A DNA stretch of 64,000 nucleotides, taken from NCBI GenBank assembly GCA_022457155.1, contig JAJGOT010000238.1, positions 758,501 through 822,500 of the forward strand, read 5' to 3'. The notes beneath the pieces were generated by a model that made no database searches, was not told the origin of the DNA, and saw only the letters and a program-made list of their open reading frames with translations. Shown here in pieces: positions 1 to 12,732 of this stretch (its first letter is position 1; the number at the start of each line of letters is the position of its first letter). A program made the translations under genes and the position numbers. Origin of the DNA: Cladopsammia gracilis. Lineage: Eukaryota > Cnidaria > Anthozoa > Scleractinia > Dendrophylliidae.

Positions 1-2184
1 CTAATATCAACTACTAAACAAGTAGGGAAAATAGACAAAAATTGAGGGTTTTTTTACCACGGCTGGAAGTGACGTCACTGTCACGTGACTATTTATCTTT
101 AAAAGTGACAAAATACTTAACAGACATTATATCTTATATATGCCTGCTTTATTTTATACAGAATCTACAGAATTACTTGCTAAAAGCCGCATTTTAGTAT
201 ATTATCGATTTATGCTAATTATGCAAAATTCAAGGTCACGTGACTCCCTTAAGCTACTCTTACAACATTTCCATCATATATTTTTGAAATCTACACATGA
301 TAAGCTTTAATTTGATATATGGTGGCCTTCGTCCCCCCGAGTGGTAATGATCCGCCATTTTTAGCCACTTGGCCCATGGACTAATGGTAATAGAGTCCTA
401 AAGTGTGACGTCACAAATACCTAAATTTGTGAAATTATGGGATTTGATGAGATTTTCGAAAAGAGCATTATGAGAAACGCCCGCTTGCCAAAAATCAGCG
501 TCTTATTTCAATTTGGCAGTTTCATGTTCTAGTGACTTTACACACACCTTTCTAAATTTGAGCGGGGTCGTAGCTGTCCAATCGATGTCTGTAATTGGTC
601 CCTATCCCAGCGGGACAAATCTGTTGTTTTCTTAGCGAATCACAGACATCGTTTGAACAAGTGCGGGACTACCCCTAAAATTTACTCTGTTTTCCATCAG
701 AGCATGAAAGAACCGAATAAAAGGTTTCTTTTTTGCAATAAACATGTTTTGATTTGGCAAAACAATGCAAGAACCGAATAAAAGTACAAGCGGACATTTT
801 TCATCATGCTCTTTACGAACATCACATCAAATCTCAAAATTCCACAATTTTAGTTTTTTGTGACGTCACATTCTTAAAAATGTGCCCGGATTGCTTGGCT
901 TCCGGCGTACAGCTGCTGACATCTAAGAAGCGATGTAGTTGTAAGGCTTGTACAATTGACTATTTACTAGGTCTACTAGACACTATTTAATCACGTGTTT
1001 CATCAATCCCCTGTGTCAACCCTTAACCCTATTTTGCGGGGGGGGGGGGGGGGGCACAAAGTGCCAGCGCTAACTTTCAACATTCATAACATTTTCAATA
1101 TGTAATCAAACGCCATTAAACTTTGCGACTTTTCCTAAAACTGATCTAGCAGCAATTTGGTATGACATTTTATTGATCACGTGACTTGACGTTCCATAGC
1201 AACAAGATTTTGACAGCCATATTTTTATATATTTGCATTTTTTTACTTTTTTAATGAAAAGAAGACCACGTTTATCGGTATAACTTTTACATTTTTGTGT
1301 CATTTAGCGTTTCTTTATTGCTTTTGATTAATTTTGAGTAAATTTGGACGGTTTTATGACATTTTAGAGGAATCCAAGATGGCGGCTGTGTATAACAAAT
1401 TACGTAACTACCACGTTATATGACATCATCGTCCCATTTTGTGGACCGCAAAAGAAACAGTTTTGGACGTGCTATATACTCTCAAGGTTTAATTGCCATA
1501 GCTTTAATGCTCTTGAAGTTGTGTCATAGAAAGTTGGAAAGTTATGGATTTACTGGTTTTGAAGTGATGTTCTCCATGTTCTCCGAAATTTGCATTTTTT
1601 TACCTTTTAATGAAAAAACCTACGTTTTCCGTAATGGCTTTTACATTTTAGCGTTCCTTATTGGTATTTAAGAGGTTTTGAAAATGTCCAGAAATCCAAT
1701 ATGGCGGATCCAAAATGGCGGCTGTGCAGAACTAATTATGCAATTTCCACGTCATATTACGTCATCATCGTCATCATCATCATCATCATCATCAAAAGTG
1801 GAGGACCTACTATTTTCCCTCCAGGTTTCATTGTCATCGCCTTAATGCTCTTGGAGTTACGACGGCGGGGGAAGGAATGTGCCCCCTCCCCCAGGCTCAG
1901 GAACTCGAAAAAAAAATGCCCAGGCAAAATAGGGTTAAGCTATGTGATGTGTCTCTAACTCTCTCTGAATTCAGTATAAAAATTGAAAACAACAGCTGAA
2001 GAACAATGCTTACTGCAGCTCGTATTATTTAATTTGATCATTTTTCAAATTTATTTGTTTTTACCTTAAATTTTGATCTTTTGTGCTAATAGAAAGAAAA
2101 CGGGTTGAGATCCCCATAGATACCAAATATGGTCATTATATATTAACATCCTAAAAAATAAAATATAAATTGAAAAGCATATAC
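1..2184. other. No gene seen; duplicated non-coding block
   Basis: Probably intron or 3' flank of the leftmost gene. A ~340-bp segment (about 1236-1587) is directly duplicated, diverged, at 1588-1880; both copies carry the AAATGGCGGCTGTG-type block. Also a 17-G run (1038-1054) and an (ATC)n run near 1757-1797. Confidence 0.6.
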
Positions 2185-2358
2185 TTCCTTGCTCTGTCCC
2201 GCATGCGCAGTATTGTTGAATTCCTCAGGTTTCTTTTTGTTCACGAAGTATTTCATGTGTTCTTCATGGTCCATGTTCTCGCGGTCATATTTGCCGTTTT
2301 GGACCTGGTAATCGGAGAGCCCTGTCTTTTTATTTTGAAGGGCTTGTGAGATACTTTT
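2185..2358 (-). CDS. Third exon of the same unrecognised gene
   Basis: 174 bp (58 codons, phase 0 to 0) between a CAACAG acceptor and GTATAT donor. Reads KSISQALQNKKTGLSDYQ and then a charged, helical-looking stretch ending QSKE. An ATG at 2436 opens the same frame, so this could instead be the first exon of a separate small gene. Further 3' exons would lie left of the window or in 1-2184, where none was identified. Confidence 0.5.
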
Positions 2359-2492
2359 CTGTTGTTGTGCAAGTAACATTATCAGTGATACCTTAACTAC
2401 TGAAGTTGGCGTCGGAAATCTCGCGGATTTCGTCATTATTGTGGCAAAAATTGCTTCGGTGTTTGTTCACACAACCTATCTAACTTTAAGGG

Positions 2493-2670
2493 GTTTAAGG
2501 TAAGGTAAAGGCGAACACAAACCACTAGTGGCTCACACGGCCACGGCCAAAGCTCAACCCGGTTTCGGTAGCATGAAATGGGAAGCAATATTTCTTATCT
2601 AAGAAAAACACACGATGGCAGAGACCAGGCCTCGAACCACCAACTTTCTGATCTGAATTGCGCTGCACCT
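2493..2670 (-). mobile_element. tRNA-derived SINE, internally deleted
   Basis: Reverse-oriented head with B-box-like GGTTCGAGGCC and tail (GGCCGTGTGAGCCACTAG). The middle part present in the 26.5-kb copy is missing. Confidence 0.7.
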
Positions 2671-2934
2671 CCACAACTAGATACTACATGTATGCATGGT
2701 CGAAGTATAGTGGATCATATGCATAATCAGTGCTCTTTAAACACCAAAAGAAAGATATTAAGTGATTTCTCGAAGGGAAGAAACAACGCTGAAAATTAAA
2801 CATCATGTGATTGGCCAAACGTTTGCAACTTTTAGTCTATTCCATTCTTGGCAGCCGTAGCCGAAAATACTTATTAATATCTCACGTTTGGTTTGCTCTT
2901 TGTGAATAAAAGCGAGCTGAAATAGTTAAATTAC

Positions 2935-3156
2935 CTCAAGACTTCCTTTCAGGTGAAGGCCACCCTCTGAAGGCATAGTGTTTGAGAGCCAGTAGTCGCC
3001 TCTCATTCTGTCACTGCCCATAACAGGATACATCATGGGCGCGATGTTATTGAAGTATCCCCAGGGATATGAGGGGTCGGCAAGGCCACCTCCGGTGGCC
3101 AACGCATAGCCCTGCTGTATAGGAAGGAATTGTCTTTCTTCGTTTTGATTCGCAAA
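2935..3156 (-). CDS. Second exon of the same unrecognised gene
   Basis: 222 bp, exactly 74 codons, phase 0 to 0. A textbook branch point (TACTAAC) and pyrimidine tract precede the GAG acceptor; donor is GTAATT. Rich in Tyr, Met, Gly and Trp, including YPWGYFNNIAPMMYPVMG, unlike the charged upstream exon. I do not recognise the motif, but codon content and splice sites look genuine. Confidence 0.6.
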
Positions 3157-5024
3157 CTCGAACAAAGAAAGATGTATTCCGTATGTTAGTAGGTTCCAAT
3201 ATGAAATTAGATGATGGACTTATAATTATCATACTATATATCTTACCAGATGAAGGAAAGTGAAATGAGGTTGAGAGAAGGGACGATCAACACACACCCT
3301 TAAGAGGAAGAAAAGTGGAAAGACTTTCTCCCGACAGCGTGTATTATTTTACCCATGCCCGTCACAATGGAGTTTACACTGCAATGTCGAAGTTAAAGAA
3401 AACAATGACACAAAAAACACCCACAATAACAAAGTTTAGGAATAAATACCCAAGAGCTCAAAAGAAATCAATGTCAGCTTTATGCACAACAACAATTAGG
3501 ATGTGTGTGTGTGAACCAGATGCTTTCAAAATTACGTGAACGAAGAAGTTATATTTCTTCTTTGTATTTGGCTCTTCCTATCATTGCGAAGTTAGTTTCG
3601 AAGTTATAGATTGCTCTACCAATCGTTGGCTGTTTAAGCTGCCCTTAATCGTAATATGAAAATAAACTGAAACTGAGCAAAATAAAAGCGTCATATAAGC
3701 ACGACAATTAACCCGCGATGTCAAAACTGGAGTTGACTCCTAGTTCCCGTAAATTTGAAAACACTGTCATTTAACGTAATTTAAGTGTCACTAACCCCCA
3801 AATTATTATTGAGATAAATTCAAACAATATGATCATCTAAAAAGTAATATCCGCATAACTTAACTTTGGAATTAATATTCACTTTGTTAAGGGGCTGGAG
3901 AGGTGCAAAGATTACGTCAGCCCGGGAATTGTATCTTTTTGGATAGACTTGGATAGATCCACAAACTTCGAATTCTTCAAAGCTCAAAAGAGCGATATTT
4001 TCTTCGTCTGCATTTTGTGTTTTACAAGTTCTGGCCTTTGTGGAATTTTGTCAGTCATTGCTGTTAAAAATCTAAATATAGATAGTTTGTAGTGTACTCA
4101 TCTACGTTGCAACGGATTACAATGGGTTTATTGGATGGATGGTAAATACGTGTTGTCTTGGGGAAACAACGAGTAATCTCTGGTAGAGAAAAACAAAGCT
4201 TCTAAGAGTCTTCTAAACTGAGCAACTGATAACTGATAACTGACAACTCGCAGTCTAGTCGTAAATGCATGGATAATGACGGGATATGTGATTCTTAAAC
4301 GGTATCGTTTGTGCGAAATGGTTGTATCCCCACATCCTTGACGTGCTTATATAAAGAACCAGTGTAACGCTACCACAATGAAGTCACTAATAGAGAGTTT
4401 TGCTGACAATCTAGATCTAAGTCCTCCTGACATTCAAAAATGAAATACCACGCCGATCACAAACAAAGGATATTGCTCCCTGGACTGTTACAAATAATGT
4501 TTTGACTGCATGTGTTTGACAACATGAATGATGGAATGGAAGTTTCCGAAAGTACACATTAATGTTTTAATCATGTATATTCGTATTTGATAAGACAACG
4601 ACTGCAAATAAAGACTTTTAGCTCTTAAGTATGAAGCAAATAATGCAAAACATACGCCTGTAGTTTAACTTATAACCCGAACGTGCTTTCATCAGGCTAA
4701 AACAATAGGTTGCACTTTTCAGTATCAAAAATTAGGTAACATCTTTAAAGTGGACATGAAGTGAAATTTGACTCCCGTTTTGTTTTAGGGTTTTATGAAA
4801 TGCCTCTAGAACATTAAGAAGGGGAAGCAAACCTTTATCGATTTTTCCAGGACACAACTTTTGGACTAGTTACATCTTTGGTGTTTTTGAAGAATGTACC
4901 AATAATGCATTTACTCATAATTGTCTGAATCATTTTCTTTGCATTTTCCTGGAATGAAGCAATCGGTGACCTCAACACATTCGCCTCACAAACAAACCAT
5001 TTTCTAACTTTGGCAGTGTATGGT
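3157..5024. other. Intron, no gene seen
   Basis: AT-rich intron between two exons of the leftmost gene. 4745-4810 matches one end of the TTAAAGTG.ACATGAAGTG repeat that also starts at about 43387. Nothing else convincing. Confidence 0.5.
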
Positions 5025-5697
5025 AAAGGTAAAGACGCATACGTGCCACAGGTTATCCACTCGGCCGAAGCTTAATTTGGTTTCCGTAGTATGAAGCAGC
5101 TCAGGCCCTGTGTGCCTCATTGGCGCAATAGGCCTAGATGATGATGATGAGTATGAAGCAGCTAGGAGTATTGCTACTCCCCCCTGGATGGGATGCTAGT
5201 CCATCACAGGGTGACCTGGTTTATATACTATGAAATGACTAGGAGTATTACTACTCCCCCTGGATGGGATGCTAGTCCATCGCAGGGTGACCTGGTTTAT
5301 ATACTATGAAGTGACTAGGAGTATTACTACTCCCCCTGGATGGGATGCTAGTCCATCACAGGGTGACCTGGTTTATATACTATGAAATGACTAGGAGTAT
5401 TACTACCCCCCCCCCCCCCCCCCGGATGGGATTCTAGTCCATCGCAGGGTGACCTGGTTTATATACTATGAAGTGACTAGGAGTATTGCTACTCCCCCCA
5501 GGATGGGATGCTAGTCCATCGTAGAGGTACCTCCAGCATTTTGTGGAAGGTACCCATTCATACATAAAGGTGGAGAGAGACAATATGGAGTAAAAGTTCT
5601 TGTCTAAGGAAACAACACGACGGCCAAGACCAGGCCTTGAACCACGGACGTTCGGATCTGAAGTCCAACGCGCTAATCACTACACCACCGCGCCTTT
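5025..5697 (-). mobile_element. tRNA-derived SINE with an internally expanded segment
   Basis: Head (A box near 5685, B-box-like GGTTCAAGGCC near 5635) and tail (near 5050-5100) match the complete SINE at 26486-26771. The internal segment (GGATGGGATGCTAGTCCATC) is repeated five times between about 5150 and 5520 instead of once. Confidence 0.85.
5150..5525. repeat. Minisatellite inside the SINE, ~80-bp unit, five copies
   Basis: Units contain ACTAGGAGTATTACTACTCC then GATGCTAGTCCATC and GGGTGACCTGGTTTATATAC. One unit has an 18-C run at 5406-5423. The core is SINE-derived. Confidence 0.9.
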
Positions 5698-5845
5698 ACA
5701 AAATATATCAAAATAGTTGCAAAAGCAAGTTTTTGACTGAAATGATCGAAAAAAGGACGATTGTAAGAAAATACAATATTTTGGGGATTAGTGTCGGTTA
5801 AAATTAATGGAATATTAGCATTATTTCAGGAATCGAGTAACCCAC

Positions 5846-7032
5846 CAAACTAGGATGCTTGTGAAACAGCAAACTCTCATCCGTGTTGATTCCTCTATGT
5901 CGTCCAGACAAGTTGAGTAGAATCCCTTCGCCAAACCGATCTGCCATGTTGTATTCTTTTAAGATGGTCGACTGTACAGCAAGCGAGGGATTGCAGCTCA
6001 TGGGGAATGCAGAGCTGGAGACGACGTCGACATCTTGCCATGAATCTGTGACCTTTACTTCTTCTTTATCCGCAATCTGACTGGAAAGCAAGCAAGAGCC
6101 AAACGAGGACTGCATTTGTTCGATGCCTTTACTTTCGCTGTCGTCGAGAGAAGATATCTCTCGACCGTGGAAGTGATGTTGTCTGGAGATCCCTTCATGA
6201 GTAGAATTAATCTCTACGAGCTCTGAGTCATCGGAACTACAGCTTTTTGTTTCAATGGTGTCTTCCACATTTGCTTGTGAATAAAGAGCGATGTTCTTGA
6301 GTTTCATCCCTTTGCTTATATCAAGGGGTCTTATCGCGCCTTTAGCAAATTGAATGTAATTTCCATTTTGGTAGCTAAGCTCCTGAGATGACAGTGATAT
6401 GTTAAGGCTTTCTTTCCTTTGTTCATAAGAAATCTCTTCTGAGTCTGATTTCTCTTGATGTGTGTTTGTTTGGGCTTCTTTTTTCTTTTTCTGCTTTCCC
6501 TTTTCTGGTTCTGCGGACATATTATGTTCATGGCGCTTGTTCAGCCAGTTGTCATACCCCTCGTTCTCTGGACTGGATCCTCTGCTCACCAACCCGTTTG
6601 ACTCTGACACGTCATCACTCTGTTCCTTCCAACTTGCATCATCCTCGCGAGGGCGCCGGCTGGGTATTCCCTTTCTGGAGCGCCGGTGGGCTTCAGATTT
6701 TGATTTACTTTCCACAGCATTGTGAATCTGAACTGATGCTTTCCTCCCGTCTACGCTATCCACCTTTTGGGTTTCCTCTACTTCCCTCTCTGATTCATTC
6801 TCTTCAAAGTCGCATCCAAAGTCGCATCCAAAGTCGCATCCAAAGTCGCTTGCTTGGGTTTTGGATTCTTTCTTGACAATTCCTGTGCCCTTTGTATTAC
6901 TTTTCACGCCCATAGACACCGTAATCTCCTGACGTTTTCGAGGAGCTTCAATCTCGTGCCCGGAAAATTGTTTTCGTTTTTTAGCTGCCCATTCGGTTTC
7001 TCTGCAATCAAACATCAAACGCGTGGCCATTC
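5846..7032 (-). CDS. Large exon of an unrecognised low-complexity, probably nuclear protein
   Basis: Open frame of 395 codons from ATG at 7030-7028 to a GTGGGT donor at 5845; the stop of the plain ORF lies in the intron. A TTTAG acceptor sits two bases before the ATG, so the ATG may be the start after a 5' UTR intron or an internal Met. The protein is hydrophilic, rich in Ser, Glu, Lys and Asp, with basic clusters (KKRKQF, RKRQ, KGKQKKKKEA) suggesting nuclear location, and a perfect repeat DFGCDFGCDFGCDF from a 12-bp tandem repeat at about 6798-6846. No catalytic or folded domain is visible. The donor is phase 0 and joins exons 3156-2935 and 2358-2185 in frame. Function not assigned. Confidence 0.6.
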
Positions 7033-8189
7033 CTAAACACGAAATACGCAAAAACAATAAGTGTAAGTAGTATAGCGCGTATCAAAGTAACACTAGTTTA
7101 GCTTGCGATCTTTCTAAAATATACAGTGGATGTCTTACATGTGATCTATCATTTACGATAAGCGTTTCTGGAGTTGCAACTATTTCAGACCATAACTTTT
7201 AACATCCATTTGATCCTTAATTGGTTGTTCTGATACTGCAGTCAAGAAAATATGGCACTAGCTCAAGACAATATCGTCTAAACGATTAATCATTCCTTGT
7301 CAGCTACGTGCTAGCAAGAAAATATAAAGATATTATTCAGCTGTTTTATGCCTTTATTTATGGCTAAAGCTATAAGCTTGGAGCGTCTTAGCAACCATTA
7401 ATATTGTAAGGTTAAAATGAATGCCATTCATACAGATTTGAGAGCGAGTCTTTCATTAAATATTCAAAGGATATCTAATCCTGTCTTGCTGAGTAACTTT
7501 CTATTTTTCTTTCTAAATTAACAACTAAATTTAGGTTAATTGTTTCTAACTGCATAAAAACAAACAATTTGACATTTGCAGTTTTGCTTTCGATGTCAAC
7601 ATTTGGAACATGTCATATTTCAAAACGTTATCTTATAAGTATACCGCCAGAGAAACAGAGAAAAAGAGAAAGACCTGTGAGTGGATAGGTAAAGATAGTT
7701 CTAAATGATAAGGTAATATGGTAGTGTATCGCCTATTCCATCATACGCATTGGCTGATTACACGTATACCTAATCTTGTTATATTCATGCACAACAGGCC
7801 CGCTCAAGGTTGCTTATGCTTAAGCCAACACTGATTGGTCAGTAGGCTTTTTAGCGGAGCACTTGCCAGGCCGAAGGCCTGGCTGCGCAGCTCCATACTC
7901 ATAGAACCTATCGCCGTCATTTTTCATGGTCATGGCTAGCGGAATGTTTCGCGGGCGCGTGTCCGTCCGCCCGCCGTGGACCGCCGTGTTGGAACAACAT
8001 CCGGGATCTTGAAAGCTAGGCTTTGTCAGTTTTCGCGCGGCCACACAGCCGTGAGCTCGGTAAACACTTTAGTTGTTTTGTTGTGTCTAGCGGAGAATTA
8101 AAGTCGTTATTTTCCTGCATTTTTTCGCGGTTTGCTACTCAAGACAGGGATACTAATTAAGGGATACTCAGAAGCCGCTTTAGTGGAAA
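7033..8189. other. Intergenic or 5' flank, no gene seen
   Basis: AT-rich to about 7800, then a GC-rich block at 7800-8060 with the palindrome CAGGCCGAAGGCCTG at about 7868-7882. It could be a promoter of the minus-strand gene or a repeat end. Confidence 0.4.
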
Positions 8190-9040
8190 AAGACGAGCTT
8201 TCAGGGATAAAATCTTGCTTCGAGGAACTTCATGTATTACGTTATTATCAATGCGGGAGATGTTTGTTTTCTAGGGATTTCAGAACCAGAAGCGGAGATT
8301 TGAATTTCCAAGCAAGCGAGGAACTTAAAGGTAAAACAGATTACAGTTTTCGATGAGAATTTATGTTAATATCAATCTGTGAGTGACTTTTTATTAGTGT
8401 TATTGTTAGTTTTGGAGAATTGATTTTAAAACGTGCTTAAATTCAGTTGCATGTATCGATCTCTTGAATTTCATCGAAGAGAGCTTCAACTCGATGAGCT
8501 ATAATTAAATGGTACGCGTTTTGCTTTTAAACGTAAACTAATGGAGATTTGAATAAATTTTTTCGAAAGAAAATTGTGTTGTCCATTTTTATGTGTTTGT
8601 TCATTCATTAGATAGATTGAAAAGCGATTTTATGTAAACAAAACAAGACTTTGATTTTATAGTACAGTTCTATCTTCACTCGCATCGCCTTATGCAAATA
8701 TGTTTGTGTATTTTTGCAATTTTTGATTTTCAAATCAGTTTCTCGGGCAATTTTTGACAAACATAAACTGTATTTTATTCGGAAACTGGTGGTACTAGTT
8801 ATTCTAGACAGAGAAAAGTTGTTTTTGTGAACTTTTGTACGGTCTATAAAAATGTACTGTGCAGACGGTCGCGTAATACTGTTTTTGAGAATTGCTAAAA
8901 TTGAAAATAGCCCGTTCGTCAATCTTAATTCTTGTGCTTCCAACCTTTCACCTTAGTTAAGTTTCACCTTAGTTAAGTTTCACCTTAGTTAAGCTTGTTC
9001 AAAGTGCGACGCTGTTAGGCTTGGGCTATGTATATATATT
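8190..9040. repeat. Diverged ~0.8-kb repeat, copy 1
   Basis: Aligns from AGGGATAAAATCTTG to GCTGTTAGGC with 12733-13532 in the same orientation. No long open frame is shared, so probably non-coding transposon sequence. It includes a short triplication (TTTCACCTTAGTTAAG) near 8945-8993. Confidence 0.8.
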
Positions 9041-9249
9041 ATTGTTTATTTGAATAAAAAGGCGCAGTTTGTTTTGTTAGCATATGCAATAAGTCTGCCA
9101 TTACAAGTTTCGCTTTAAGTAATCACTAAAGTAATTCTCGTTCTCGGTTCTTTGTCGAAACTTTTATCAATCAGTACTGTTGAAAAAGCTTTCCAAATAA
9201 CAGTCTAGAATTGGAAGTTTCCCTGAATGTAACTAGATAAAGTCGCACA

Positions 9250-9745
9250 CGAGCAAAAGGTGACCCACTCGGCAAGATCTTAACCCGATTTTCGTAACAT
9301 GAAGCAACTAGGAGTATTGCTGCTCACCCCTGGATGGGATGCTAATCTTTAGCAGGGTTAACCCCAGCATTTTTGTCGCTGGTACCCATTTATACACCTG
9401 GGCCCGGTTGTTCGAAAGCCGATTAACGTTAACCCTGGATTTAAAGTTAACCCAGGATTTCATTTCTCTGTTTAAAAATGTTTTCAAAAGGCCATCTGTA
9501 GCTTCCAGTGAAGACAAGTTAAATTCGAAACTGAAGGCAGAACACGTTGGAAAATTTTCAATTGTTCAGTTGTTTAACTGGATTCAAAATTGACGCTAAT
9601 CCTGGGTTAGCCTAATCGTGCTTTGAACAACCTGGCCCTGGGTGAAGAGAGACAATATGAAGTAACGTGTCTAGTCTAAAGAAGCAACACGACGGTCGAG
9701 ACCAGGCTTGGGGACCGACGCGCTAACCATTACACCACCGCGCCT
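9250..9745 (-). mobile_element. tRNA-derived SINE interrupted by a MITE
   Basis: Reverse-oriented copy of the 26.5-kb SINE; tail at 9255-9300, head with A box near 9735. A 227-bp MITE splits it at 9411-9637. Confidence 0.85.
9411..9637. mobile_element. MITE with GGCC(C/A)GGTTGTTC ends inserted in the SINE
   Basis: Inverted ends GGCCCGGTTGTTCGAAAG and GGCCAGGTTGTTCAAAGC (reverse). Flanked by a 3-bp CTG duplication; joining the flanks restores the SINE sequence CACCTGGGTGAAG. The 3-bp duplication fits a PIF/Harbinger-like mechanism. A related partial copy lies at 11780-11977. Confidence 0.85.
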
Positions 9746-12732
9746 CTATAAATATATCTAGACTAGAAATACGTGTCTCGCAGAACCTCGCGAAGCTCGG
9801 GGGAGGATGCAGTCCAAAATTTTAGCGATGTGGGAGGGAGAGATGGAATTTCTGATATAAATGGAGAGGTTGGGTTGCTTGCTGGCAATTGACCTCATTT
9901 AAAGTTGAGACATTTTCGTTCTCAGTCTCTTCAATTTAAGTTGTACTTTGTGCCCTGTCTTCCTAAAATAAAATAAATGGGAGCTGGTGTTAGTCAGTGT
10001 TGGGTTTTGAGCTGTGGGTGGCTGTAACTGCTATGGGACTATGCAAATACCATAAGCAATGTATAGAGATCTGGATGGAGAATTTATAGGTTAAGATGAG
10101 GACTTAGGCCTTCATGACCAGTTAGCACCTTTAAAAATCTTGAAATCAAAATTAATTTGTTGATGTACATTTTCCTTACTGGTGTCAATGCAGTTCACAT
10201 AGCCATATAACTACAGTGAATTTGTATTCAATTTCCACAGACAACTTATGTTGAAGGTGATCAGGTTCTCAACTTGTATAATCTATGTACTTGCTCGTAC
10301 ACTGATATTGTGAGGAGATTTAAGATACTGATCGCCGTTCCAATAATAAATGTGAAGCAGTAATGTTGATGTGTCATGTGTTTAGGTACATGTATACGGT
10401 TGCTACACATTGACATTAGTTGGTCCTGATTGCTAACAGAAAATTGTTTTTTCCTAAGAAAATGTTTTTATCCAATTTTTCTTACTAAACCATTCGAATG
10501 TTATTTCTTATTGAACATTGAACTATTTTATGAAGAATGCTGTAAACTCAAGATACTGTATACGTATACAACTCGATCACTGTTTCATTCACAAACAATG
10601 CTACATCATGTAAATGTTGTATATTTGGGAAATAATTTGCACCTGTGTGATCTGTAGTTTTGATTATTTATCTGTAGTTTTGATCATTTAAAAAGTTCCT
10701 TAGTGACGTTAGTGAGAATATCAATAAACATCTAATAATTACAGTGTGTAGTAAGATAATTATTTTCAGTGTTTGATTATCCTCTCAGTAGTTTAGCCGG
10801 TGATTTGAGCTACATTTCTTAATCGCTCTTCTTCTCTGAGCCTTCCCTGTAATCAGTGTTTGCTTTTCCCTACCGTATCAAGTATGAAAGATATTCGTCA
10901 CGAGTATTTAGGTGATTGTGTAATTCTTGCCACCTCTCGTTGAGTCGATCTACAAAGATCAGAATCATTTTGTCCAACACTTCCAGTCGGTGTCGCCTCT
11001 CCTGATCGGTTTCGTTCAGAATTCTAATGGCGGCATTTTGTCAAGGCGTTTGAACCTAGTCAAACGGCGTGCCTAGGCTGTTCGAAGTCTTTGTAATCTA
11101 TGCTCTCGTTGCCGGTCTCTTCGTTGCTCGATCGCGATCGCGCTGAATTTCAAGTCACCGTTCAGCGGAGTTTCGGTGGTTAATTTACACGGACAAGGAT
11201 TTCCAGCCACTTGTGGAATCCAGCGTTTTTGTCTTTTCTGTTCTTTCTCATTTGCATCAGAAATTGGTTGTGTTTCACCGAGAGTAAACATTAAAAGGTT
11301 AAACGGCCGCCGGCACGGCCGCCATGAATAAAGGTCAATAAACACGAATACGCCATTGTCAGCGGTCGCGATTTTTGTTGCCAGGCAACTGCCGGACACC
11401 ATCGAGTATATAAATATATATATATATATATAAATATATTTTTCGCTCGAATTCACGCGGCTCAGCTCCCGAGGGACGACAAATTTATTAACCTCGCTAC
11501 GCTCGGGCCTTCGGCCCTCGCTTCGCGAGGAACCAGGCGTGCGTTTCTCAAAACTCCCGAAGACCTTTTACGTCTGAAAGTTATTTTTACAATTCAGTTT
11601 CTTTGCCGAATGGCGGTGAAGTATTTAGCTCGCAAACAAGTGCAACGTTTTTCGTCAACTTGAATTTTAATGTTTAGCTCTTAAAATCAACGAAAATTGA
11701 ATCTATGTTGGTAAACAGTCGGCACATAAAATAGCTTTTCGGGTCCGATAAGTCTTCGGGAGTTTTGAGAAACGCACACCTGCAGGGCAGAAAACTTTGG
11801 AAAATTTCAATTGTTGAGTTTTCTGCCCTTCAGTACGTTTAGAATTTTAACTTGTCTTCACTTCTAGCTACAGTGTACAAAAGACCTTTTGAAAACATTT
11901 TTAAACAGAGAAATGAAATCCTCGGTTATCTTTTAATCCGGGATTAGCGTTAATCGGCTTTCGAACAACCGGGCCCAGAATATTATCATCTTTACCATAG
12001 CATTTCAATTGAGATATAAAACCAATAAAAGGGATGGGTAAGTAAGAAGCTTATAAGACCCACTGCAGATAATTTTGAAATTCGTATCATCCATCCAAAC
12101 ATTAACGTCATGGCTCGATGAACTTTGCGTGATTAACATCTCACGTGAAAGTGTTTGTTAGTATCACGTGACAATACTCAACACTGGAAAATAAGCGGGT
12201 TTCCCTAAGCGATTTGCGAGAACCGGATTCCATAAGCGAAAAAGTCTATGAACAAAAAAATAATACAGCAGTTATACGAACTCAAACACTGTTGCTGTAA
12301 GGCCATCCATGTCTACTTCTTCAATCATCTACTTCTCGCGGGTTCCCGTCGCCGGTGTCTGCGAGAGGTTCGTCCTGATACGGTGTAACTTAACTGTAGA
12401 CCTCCACATCTTCGCTTTCAGCTACCTCATGGTTGCTTGAAACAGATAAGCTCTCCATTTCTGAATCGCTAAAACTCCTCCGTAGCGGCAAGAACTCGCT
12501 GAGAGTCGCTGAGCGTAAACAAACTTTTGCAACCAACATTACGTCGTATGACGTCACAACTCGACCCAGTCCCTTGAATTTCGTGACCATTTTTAGGGAA
12601 AAATCGCACAACTTTGAGCGCTTGTAACTTCAACAATTTTTACCCTAAACGTCTCAAACTTTAGGATCGTGTATTTCAAAGGATAAATTTTCAAACTACG
12701 TAAAAATAATTTTCAGTTCATACGCACTTTAA
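9746..12732. other. No gene seen
   Basis: Holds a (TA)n run near 11408-11436, GC-rich palindromic patches at 11290-11325 and 11490-11530, and scattered TGACGTCA/CACGTG sites (12140-12170). Open frames at 11073-11456 and 12390-12611 (minus) do not look like real genes. Confidence 0.5.
11780..11977. mobile_element. Partial copy of the GGTTGTTC MITE
   Basis: Reverse-oriented, ending CGAACAACCGGGCCC at 11962-11976; shares internal sequence (TTTTTAAACAGAGAAATGAA) with 9411-9637. Confidence 0.75.

Noticed and set aside
11073..11456. 127-codon minus ORF
   Set aside because: Begins in a (TA)n run and crosses GC-rich palindromes; composition looks random.
12390..12611. ORF with SDSEMESLSVSSNHEVAESE
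   Set aside because: Resembles acidic ends of transposon-associated proteins in cnidarians, but it stops early and has no companion domain; not enough to call.
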